This document shows, one piece after another, positions 39,872-44,706 of a stretch of 44,706 nt of DNA (positions are counted from its first letter, which is position 1; each line of letters starts with the position of its first letter). The notes under the pieces were generated by a model. The model did not search any database. It saw only the letters and a program-made list of their open reading frames with translations, and was not told where the DNA came from. Made by a program: the position numbers and the translations under genes. Origin of the DNA: an uncultured Ellagibacter sp. (lineage in GTDB: Bacteria > Actinomycetota > Coriobacteriia > Coriobacteriales > Eggerthellaceae); contig NZ_CAKUBT010000012.1 of assembly GCF_934643285.1 (NCBI RefSeq), forward strand, positions 1 to 44,706. Direction: 5' to 3'.

Positions 39872-39977
39872 CATAACCGGGGAGCTCGCATGCAGCGCTG
39901 TGCTGCGCGGCGGGCTGAGAGGAAGCGCGCTTTCGCTTCGACCCGAAACCTGATGTGGATAATGCCAACGAAGGGAG
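39872..39977 (+). promoter_or_regulatory. TPP riboswitch (THI element) upstream of thiC
   Basis: The conserved TPP aptamer cores are present: CCGGGGAGC (39878-39886), GGCTGAGAGG (39913-39922), ACCTGATGTGGATAATGCC (39948-39966) and the 3' GAAGGGAG (39970-39977). The thiC Shine-Dalgarno AAGGGAG is itself the 3' edge of the aptamer, 7 nt before the ATG. Ligand binding could therefore hide the ribosome binding site. No terminator hairpin is seen before thiC, which supports translational control. Confidence 0.93.
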
Positions 39978-39984
39978 TCGAATA

Positions 39985-41316
39985 ATGGCGAACAGCCAGG
40001 TAGTTTCGCATACCAAAATCACGCAGATCGATTTCGCGCGCGCAGGGGAAATTACGCCCGCTATGCGCATCGTCGCTGAAAAGGAAGGCCGCGCGCCCGA
40101 GTTCATCCGCGAGGGGGTTGCAGCCGGCCGCATCGCCATCCCCGCGAACATCCACCACACGTCGCTTTCCCCCGAGGGCGTGGGCGAGGGGCTTCGCACG
40201 AAGGTGAACGTAAACTTGGGTATCTCGGGCGATCTTGCCGATGAGCAGGTCGAATGGGAGAAGGTCGACATTGCCTTCGAGCTTGGCGCCGAGGCGATCA
40301 TGGACTTGTCGAACAGTGGGAAGACGCAGTCGTTCCGCACACGGCTTATCGAGAAGTCACCTGCGATGATCGGCACCGTTCCCATGTACGACGCTATCGG
40401 GTACCTCGAGAAGGCCCTCATCTCCATCACCGCCGAGGACTTCCTCGACGTCGTGCGCCGCCACGCTGAGGACGGCGTCGACTTCGTCACAATCCATGCG
40501 GGCATGAATCGCCGTACCATCGAATCGTTCAAGGAAACGGGGCGGCTCATGAACGTGGTGTCGCGCGGCGGGTCGCTCATCTTCGCGTGGATGGAGGCGA
40601 CGGGCAACGAGAATCCGTTCTACGAGTACTACGACGAGGTGCTCGCTATCCTGCACGAGCATGACGTGACCATTTCCCTCGGCGATGCGATGCGCCCAGG
40701 TTGCAATTACGATGCGACCGACGCTGGACAGATCTGTGAGCTCATCGAAATCGGCAAGCTCACCAAGCGTGCGTGGGACGCGGGCGTGCAGGTCATGGTC
40801 GAGGGGCCGGGGCATATGGCAATCGATGAGATTGCGGCGAACATGAAGCTCGAGAAGCGTCTGTGCCACAACGCGCCGTTCTACGTGCTCGGCCCGCTTG
40901 TGACCGACATCGCCCCTGGATACGACCACATCACCGCAGCTATCGGCGGAGCCGTCGCGGCAAGCTCTGGCGCAGACTTCCTGTGCTACGTTACGCCTGC
41001 CGAGCACCTTCGCCTTCCCGATGCCCATGATGTGCGCGAGGGTCTTGTCGCGACGAAGATCGCAGCTCATGCGGCCGATATTGCGAAGGGTATCCCGGGC
41101 GCGCGCGAGCGCGATGCGCGCATGTCGGATGCCCGTCGTCGCATGGACTGGGAAGAGCAGTTCTCGCTCGCGATTGATCCGGTGCGCCCGCGCAAAGTGT
41201 TCGAGAGCGCCCCTCCCGAAAACGAGGGGACCTGCACGATGTGCGGCAAGATGTGCGCGGTTCGCACGGTGAACAAGATTATGGATGGCCTGGTCATCGA
41301 TCTCGACAACGAATAG
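39985..41316 (+). CDS. thiC: Phosphomethylpyrimidine synthase ThiC
   Basis: A radical-SAM enzyme that turns aminoimidazole ribotide into HMP phosphate for thiamine. The 443-residue protein lacks the extra N-terminal domain of proteobacterial ThiC. It contains SALSLGDAMRPGC-type SLGDAMRPGCNYDATD, MVEGPGHMAIDEI and the C-terminal cluster motif CTMCGKMC, i.e. Cx2Cx3C, one residue shorter than the Cx2Cx4C of E. coli and like the compact form I associate with anaerobes. The ATG at 39985 is set by AAGGGAG at the riboswitch edge. It is the first gene of a TPP-controlled operon with a hydrolase and thiD. Confidence 0.97.
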   Translation: MANSQVVSHTKITQIDFARAGEITPAMRIVAEKEGRAPEFIREGVAAGRIAIPANIHHTSLSPEGVGEGLRTKVNVNLGISGDLADEQVEWEKVDIAFELGAEAIMDLSNSGKTQSFRTRLIEKSPAMIGTVPMYDAIGYLEKALISITAEDFLDVVRRHAEDGVDFVTIHAGMNRRTIESFKETGRLMNVVSRGGSLIFAWMEATGNENPFYEYYDEVLAILHEHDVTISLGDAMRPGCNYDATDAGQICELIEIGKLTKRAWDAGVQVMVEGPGHMAIDEIAANMKLEKRLCHNAPFYVLGPLVTDIAPGYDHITAAIGGAVAASSGADFLCYVTPAEHLRLPDAHDVREGLVATKIAAHAADIAKGIPGARERDARMSDARRRMDWEEQFSLAIDPVRPRKVFESAPPENEGTCTMCGKMCAVRTVNKIMDGLVIDLDNE

Positions 41317-41337
41317 CAAACGACGAAGGGAGACGCA

Positions 41338-41934
41338 ATGCTTGGAGACGAGAACAACAACGAGCTGTTCGACCTCGCGAACTTCGATGCGAAGAAGACG
41401 GCCCTGCTCGTGATCGACGAGCTCGGCGACCCGACGGGAACCCCGCTCGAGCAGACGCTTCTGCCCGCAATTGAGAACACCGCCCGCATTGCGGCGGCTG
41501 CCCGGCGCGCAGGCGTCCCCGTCATCTTCACGAACGACGCCCATATCCCCGGTCTCGATCGCGAGCTGCTGCTCTGGGGCGATCACGGCATCGCCGGCAC
41601 CCCCGAGGCGCAGACCTCGCCGCTGCTTGACCCCAAGGAGGGCGATTTCACCATCGAGAAGCGCCGCTACAGCGCGTTTTTCCAGACGGGACTGCGCCTT
41701 CTGCTCGACGAGCTCGGCGTCGACACGCTCATTTGCACGGGAATGGACACTAACATCTGCGTTCGCCATACGCTTGCCGACGCGTACTTCAACAACTATA
41801 ACCTTATCGTTGCAGGAGACGCGACGGCGACGTTTCTCGTAGGGAACCAGGAGGAGGGGCTTGAGTACTTCAAGACCTGTTATGCCGCCTGTGTTCTTTC
41901 TACCGACGACGTCGTGGCGCTGCTCGAGAAGTAG
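41338..41934 (+). CDS. Isochorismatase-family cysteine hydrolase in the thi operon
   Basis: A 198-residue alpha/beta hydrolase-like cysteine hydrolase. The probable catalytic triad is D27 (LLVIDELGD), K108 (IEKRRYSAF) and C141 (GMDTNICVRHT, with the family cis-peptide region). D67-x-H69 and WGDHGIAGT (H83) recall the metal-site layout of nicotinamidases, although the usual additional His is not obvious. AAGGGAG lies 5 nt before the ATG. It is sandwiched between thiC and thiD behind the TPP riboswitch, 21 nt from thiC and 9 nt from thiD, so it should respond to TPP. Its substrate is unknown; candidates include a thiamine-related amide or nicotinamide. Confidence 0.85.
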   Translation: MLGDENNNELFDLANFDAKKTALLVIDELGDPTGTPLEQTLLPAIENTARIAAAARRAGVPVIFTNDAHIPGLDRELLLWGDHGIAGTPEAQTSPLLDPKEGDFTIEKRRYSAFFQTGLRLLLDELGVDTLICTGMDTNICVRHTLADAYFNNYNLIVAGDATATFLVGNQEEGLEYFKTCYAACVLSTDDVVALLEK

Positions 41935-41943
41935 GGGGCGCGC

Positions 41944-42729
41944 ATGAAGGCGGTCGTGAGCATAGCTGGATCGGACTCAAGCGGCGGCGCGGGCATTCAG
42001 GCGGACATCAAGACGATAGCGGCGCATCACCTGTTCGCCGAGACGGTCATCACCGCGCTCACCGCGCAAAATACGCTCGGGGTAACGGGGGTGCACGAGG
42101 TGCCTGCCGCGTTCGTCTCGGAGCAGATCGACGCGGTCTTCTCCGACATCCGCCCCGATGCGGTGAAGGTCGGCATGGTGTCGTCGGCCGAGATCATCCG
42201 CGCGATTGCCGGCGGCCTCGACAAGTGGCATGCGGAAAACATCGTGGTCGATCCCGTCATGGTGGCGACGAGCGGCGCACGCCTTATCGGCGAAGACGCG
42301 GTGTCGGCGCTTATCGGGGAGCTTCTTCCCCGGGCGAGCGTCATCACCCCGAACATTCCCGAGGCACAGGTCCTTTGCGGTTGCGAGTTGTCGGACGAGG
42401 AATCATGCGAGCGCGCGGCTGTAAGCCTTGCCCGCTCGCTTGGGGTCAACGTCTTGGTGAAGGGAGGGCACGGTGCCCACGACGCTAACGACGTGCTCGC
42501 AACCCGTTCGGGCGAGACCCACTGGTTCCGCCATGAGGCGATTCCGACGAGCAATACCCACGGGACGGGCTGCACGCTCTCTTCCGCCATCGCATGCGGT
42601 CTTGCCTGCGGGTTATCCGTTCCCGATGCGGTTGAGGCTGCCAAGGAATACCTCACAGGCGCACTCTCGGCGGGTCTCAATCTGGGAAAGGGGAGCGGGC
42701 CGCTTGATCATATGTGGCAAAACACCTGA
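41944..42729 (+). CDS. thiD: Hydroxymethylpyrimidine/phosphomethylpyrimidine kinase
   Basis: Phosphorylates HMP and HMP-P to HMP-PP for thiamine synthesis. The 261-residue ribokinase-fold protein shows SIAGSDSSGGAGIQADIKT (6-24), VVDPVMVATSGARLIGEDA, ITPNIPEAQVLCG, VKGGHG and the catalytic loop THGTGCTLSSAIA with its Asp/Gly-rich anion hole. It is the last gene of the riboswitch-controlled operon. No thiE, thiG, thiS or thiM is present in the window, so the remaining pathway must be elsewhere or thiazole is salvaged. Confidence 0.97.
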   Translation: MKAVVSIAGSDSSGGAGIQADIKTIAAHHLFAETVITALTAQNTLGVTGVHEVPAAFVSEQIDAVFSDIRPDAVKVGMVSSAEIIRAIAGGLDKWHAENIVVDPVMVATSGARLIGEDAVSALIGELLPRASVITPNIPEAQVLCGCELSDEESCERAAVSLARSLGVNVLVKGGHGAHDANDVLATRSGETHWFRHEAIPTSNTHGTGCTLSSAIACGLACGLSVPDAVEAAKEYLTGALSAGLNLGKGSGPLDHMWQNT

Positions 42730-42786
42730 TAAGAGTAATGCATCGCCGTTCCCTTTCAAATTTTTCAAAAAAGTTGAAATAAAGGC

Positions 42787-42815
42787 TTGACGGCATAGGG
42801 GAATGCGCGTAATAT
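42787..42815 (+). promoter_or_regulatory. Strong promoter for tRNA-Gln/tRNA-Glu
   Basis: TTGACG (42787-42792) and TAATAT (42810-42815) have a 17-nt spacer. An A/T-rich block just upstream (42757-42783, with an AAAAAAGTT core) resembles an UP element. The same TTGACGGC...CGCGTAATATA layout recurs at 44665-44693. Confidence 0.85.
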
Positions 42816-42868
42816 ACTTTCCTGCGCTTGCGCCTTGCAGAACAGCAAGAGACGCACCGGCAGTAAGT

Positions 42869-42942
42869 TGGGGTGTCGTCTAATGGCAGGACAGCGGTTT
42901 CTGGTGCCGTATGTGAGGGTTCGACTCCTTCCACCCCAGCCA
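42869..42942 (+). tRNA. tRNA-Gln (CTG)
   Basis: Acceptor TGGGGTG pairs with CACCCCA, including the U1-A72 pair typical of tRNA-Gln. The anticodon loop TTCTGGT gives CTG, the T-loop is TTCGACT, and discriminator G is followed by encoded CCA. It lies 54 nt after the predicted -10 element. Confidence 0.93.
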
Positions 42943-42965
42943 TTACGATTCCAAAGCGCTTATGT

Positions 42966-43042
42966 GGCTCCGTCGTCTAGCGGTTTAGGACGCCGCCCTC
43001 TCAAGGCGGAGGTCGAGGGTTCGAATCCCTTCGGAGCTACCA
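42966..43042 (+). tRNA. tRNA-Glu (CTC)
   Basis: Acceptor GGCTCCG pairs with CGGAGCT (first pair G-T). The anticodon loop CTCTCAA in a CCGCC/GGCGG stem gives CTC, the T-loop is TTCGAAT, and discriminator A is followed by encoded CCA (43040-43042). It is 23 nt from tRNA-Gln and shares its promoter. Confidence 0.94.
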
Positions 43043-43051
43043 AGAAACAAC

Positions 43052-43084
43052 AGGCTAGGGCTTATGCCCTGGCCTTTTTCTTTT
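43052..43084 (+). terminator. Terminator of the tRNA-Gln/tRNA-Glu operon
   Basis: AGGCTAGGGC (43052-43061) and GCCCTGGCCT (43066-43075) form a 10-bp stem with one G-T pair and loop TTAT, followed by TTTTCTTTT. It also lies directly after the stop of the opposing CCA-enzyme gene. Confidence 0.92.
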
Positions 43085-43089
43085 CCCCG

Positions 43090-44505
43090 CTACTTCGAAA
43101 GGTAGTCGAGGAGCGCACCCTTCTCGTTGGGAACCTTCTCATCGATGACGGCATCGAGCGCCCGCGAGAGGGCCTTGCCGACTTCCGGCCCGTGGGGAAT
43201 ACCCAATGCCATGACGTCGCGCCCATCGATGGCGAGGCTTTGCAGCGTGAACGCCTCGTTCGCCTTCTGGATATCGGCAAGAACCTTCTCAAGCTCGTAC
43301 GCGGCATCGATCCTGCCCGCGCAATGGGGGGCCTGCCCGCGCGCGTCGCCGCGATTCAAGTCGCAAAGGGCGTGAAAAAGCTCAACATTCCCGTCGAGTC
43401 GCGCGAGCATACGCTTCACCGCGCGAGGAGTCGGCTCGACCACCTCATCGTGGTGCTTCACGAGCGTGAGCACGCGGTTCGCGAACGCCGGCGACATCTT
43501 AAGCCTTGACATGATGCCGCGCGCGAGCATGACGCTCACGTTCGCGTGCCCATAGAAGTGACCCACGCCGTTTTCCCCGAAAAAGAAGCAGGCCGGTTTC
43601 CCCATATCGTGAAAGAGCGCCGCCCAACGCACGAGGCGATAGGCGGGCACGCCGTCGACGACATGTGCCGTATGCTCGAGTACATCGTAAATATGGTAAG
43701 GAGTGTGCTGTTCGAACCCCTTCATGGAGACAAGCTCGGGCAGCACGCACGAAAGCACGTCGACGTACTTCACAAGAGCGCTTCCCGCGAAGGGGGCGGT
43801 GAGAAGGCGGTCGAGCTCATGGGTGACGCGCTCCGCGGAAACCCGGTAGACGATTCCTTTGTTGGAGAGCATGCCGAAAAGCGTCTCCTCCTCGATGTCG
43901 AACCCGAGCTGCGCGGCGAAGCGGCACGCTCGAAGGATCCTCAGGGCGTCTTCGGAGAATCGTTTGGCCGGGTCTCCCACCGCGCGTATCGTTTTCGCCT
44001 GCAAGTCGCCGACGCCGCCGTAAGGGTCGAGCAGTCCGCGGAGGGGGTGGAAAGCAACGGCGTTTATCGTGAAATCTCGGCGCGCGAGGTCTTCTTCAAT
44101 AGAAGAAACGAACTCGACGGAGCTTGGGTGGCGCGAGTCGCTGTAGGCCCCGTCGCGCCGGTAGGTGGTCACTTCGAACGCGTCGTCGCCGACAAGGACG
44201 GTGAGCGTGCCGTGTGCGACTCCGGTTTCGTGGGTCTTAAACCCCGCAGCTTCGAAGAGCGCCTGCGCTTGCTGCCAAGAAGCGTTCGAGGCAATGTCGA
44301 TATCGGAACAGGGGCGCCCGAGAAGCGCATCGCGAACGAATCCGCCCACAAACCACGCCTCGAAGCCTCCCGCTTCAAGAATGCCGACGACACGGATCGC
44401 TGCATCGGGAAGGTGGGAGAATGCGTTCTCAGGTACCTGCTGTACAGGATCGCCCGAAGCTTCGTCGCTTATAAGAGAAGGGAAAGAGCAGCTATTATCA
44501 GGCAC
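43090..44505 (-). CDS. CCA tRNA nucleotidyltransferase with HD domain
   Basis: A class II nucleotidyltransferase that adds or repairs the 3' CCA of tRNA. The 471-residue protein has GGFVRDALLGR (54-64), the metal-binding DIDIAS (68-73), RRDFTINA (142-149), the EDALRILRACRFAAQLGF segment, and an HD-type domain with LFHDMGKP. The GTG start at 44505 has AAGGA about 9 nt upstream. All six tRNA genes in the window encode their own CCA, so here the enzyme may mainly repair ends; a poly(A) polymerase role is less likely given the motifs. It converges on the tRNA-Gln/Glu operon. Confidence 0.95.
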   Translation of the reverse strand: MPDNSCSFPSLISDEASGDPVQQVPENAFSHLPDAAIRVVGILEAGGFEAWFVGGFVRDALLGRPCSDIDIASNASWQQAQALFEAAGFKTHETGVAHGTLTVLVGDDAFEVTTYRRDGAYSDSRHPSSVEFVSSIEEDLARRDFTINAVAFHPLRGLLDPYGGVGDLQAKTIRAVGDPAKRFSEDALRILRACRFAAQLGFDIEEETLFGMLSNKGIVYRVSAERVTHELDRLLTAPFAGSALVKYVDVLSCVLPELVSMKGFEQHTPYHIYDVLEHTAHVVDGVPAYRLVRWAALFHDMGKPACFFFGENGVGHFYGHANVSVMLARGIMSRLKMSPAFANRVLTLVKHHDEVVEPTPRAVKRMLARLDGNVELFHALCDLNRGDARGQAPHCAGRIDAAYELEKVLADIQKANEAFTLQSLAIDGRDVMALGIPHGPEVGKALSRALDAVIDEKVPNEKGALLDYLSK

Positions 44506-44540
44506 GGTAAAAGTTCCTTACATTATTTTGAGAAAAGGGC

Positions 44541-44569
44541 TTGCATCATCGTGGAACACTCGGTAGTAT
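44541..44569 (+). promoter_or_regulatory. Candidate upstream promoter pointing out of the window
   Basis: TTGCAT (44541-44546) and TAGTAT (44564-44569) are 17 nt apart. Together with the promoter at 44665 it could form a tandem pair like those of stable-RNA operons. Confidence 0.4.
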
Positions 44570-44664
44570 ACACAAGCTGCATTTGCAAGGAGGGTGCAGT
44601 CGCGAGCCATCGCGAGGGCTTTTCGAAGCTTTCAAAACCGCTCAAAACTTTTTGAAAAAAGTTC

Positions 44665-44693
44665 TTGACGGCAGGCGAGAGGTCGCGTAATAT
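44665..44693 (+). promoter_or_regulatory. Strong stable-RNA-type promoter at window end
   Basis: TTGACG (44665-44670) and TAATAT (44688-44693), with a 17-nt spacer and an A/T-rich block with AAAAAAGTT upstream, copy the tRNA-Gln promoter. The window ends 13 nt after the -10, with CTTGCGCC as at 42828-42835. The gene it drives lies beyond the window. Confidence 0.8.
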
Positions 44694-44706
44694 ATCTCCT
44701 TGCGCC

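Noticed and set aside
1..44706. CRISPR arrays, insertion sequences, prophage or integrative elements
   Set aside because: No repeat-spacer structure, transposase, integrase with att sites or phage genes were seen; the only recombinase is a housekeeping Xer type.

Overview
The window looks like core chromosome of a GC-rich actinobacterium, most likely class Coriobacteriia (Eggerthella/Slackia relatives). This is inferred from gene order and style, not from a database match: an actinobacterial-type dcw cluster without ftsA or ddl and with murB between murC and ftsQ, followed by ftsZ-pgeF-yggS-sepF-yggT-divIVA; strongly GC-biased third codon positions; and the tRNA-tuf-rpmG-tRNA(Trp)-secE-nusG-rplK-rplA order. 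I see no prophage, insertion sequence, CRISPR array or integrated element. Nearly everything has a recognisable housekeeping function.

Layout. (1) 1-4372: translation block on +, with three tRNAs (Tyr, Thr, Met), tuf, rpmG, tRNA-Trp, secE, nusG, rplK, rplA and a strong terminator. rplJL and rpoBC do not follow. (2) 4417-9646: map (+) runs stop-to-stop into a minus-strand pair, murJ plus an ATP-grasp ligase resembling D-aspartate ligases. nadK (+) diverges from murJ and ends at a bidirectional terminator. (3) 9655-11876: pantothenate operon panB-panC-panD (-), with an 11-bp inverted repeat upstream of panB. (4) 11893-13478: a DUF1846 protein (-) with its own terminator. (5) 13863-15122: a secreted C39-like cysteine peptidase with three SLH repeats (+). 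(6) 15311-17801: pyrG and a xerC/xerD-type recombinase, overlapping by 8 nt. (7) 18106-38705: the 20-kb dcw cluster mraZ-rsmH-ftsL-ftsI-murE-murF-mraY-murD-ftsW-murG-murC-murB-ftsQ-ftsZ-pgeF-yggS-sepF-yggT-divIVA, all on +, with a promoter carrying MraZ-type boxes, an internal ftsZ promoter and a final terminator. (8) 38738-39076: the RNase P RNA gene on -. (9) 39130-42729: thiamine genes, with thiN, then a TPP riboswitch controlling thiC, an isochorismatase-family hydrolase and thiD. (10) 42787-43084: a strong promoter, tRNA-Gln(CTG), tRNA-Glu(CTC) and a terminator. (11) 43090-44505: a CCA-adding/HD enzyme on -. (12) 44506-44706: promoters on + pointing out of the window, one nearly identical to the tRNA-Gln promoter, so another stable-RNA gene probably starts just past the end.

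How it fits together. Peptidoglycan synthesis and division dominate: the Mur ligases, MraY, MurG, the MurJ flippase, FtsW/FtsI, FtsQ/FtsL, FtsZ, SepF as the likely membrane anchor of the Z ring (no ftsA in the cluster) and DivIVA. The ATP-grasp protein next to MurJ may tailor the peptide stem. PgeF and YggS are the usual companions of ftsZ. CoA, NADP, CTP and TPP supply genes sit around the cluster.

The less ordinary signals are the ATP-grasp/MurJ pair, repeat motifs in the MurJ N-terminus, Arg/Ser-rich cytoplasmic tails on FtsI, FtsQ and FtsW facing a Tyr/Asp-rich SepF, a distal array of possible MraZ boxes, the SLH-anchored peptidase, and a cysteine hydrolase inside a TPP-controlled operon. 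None is proven to be a new system from sequence alone.
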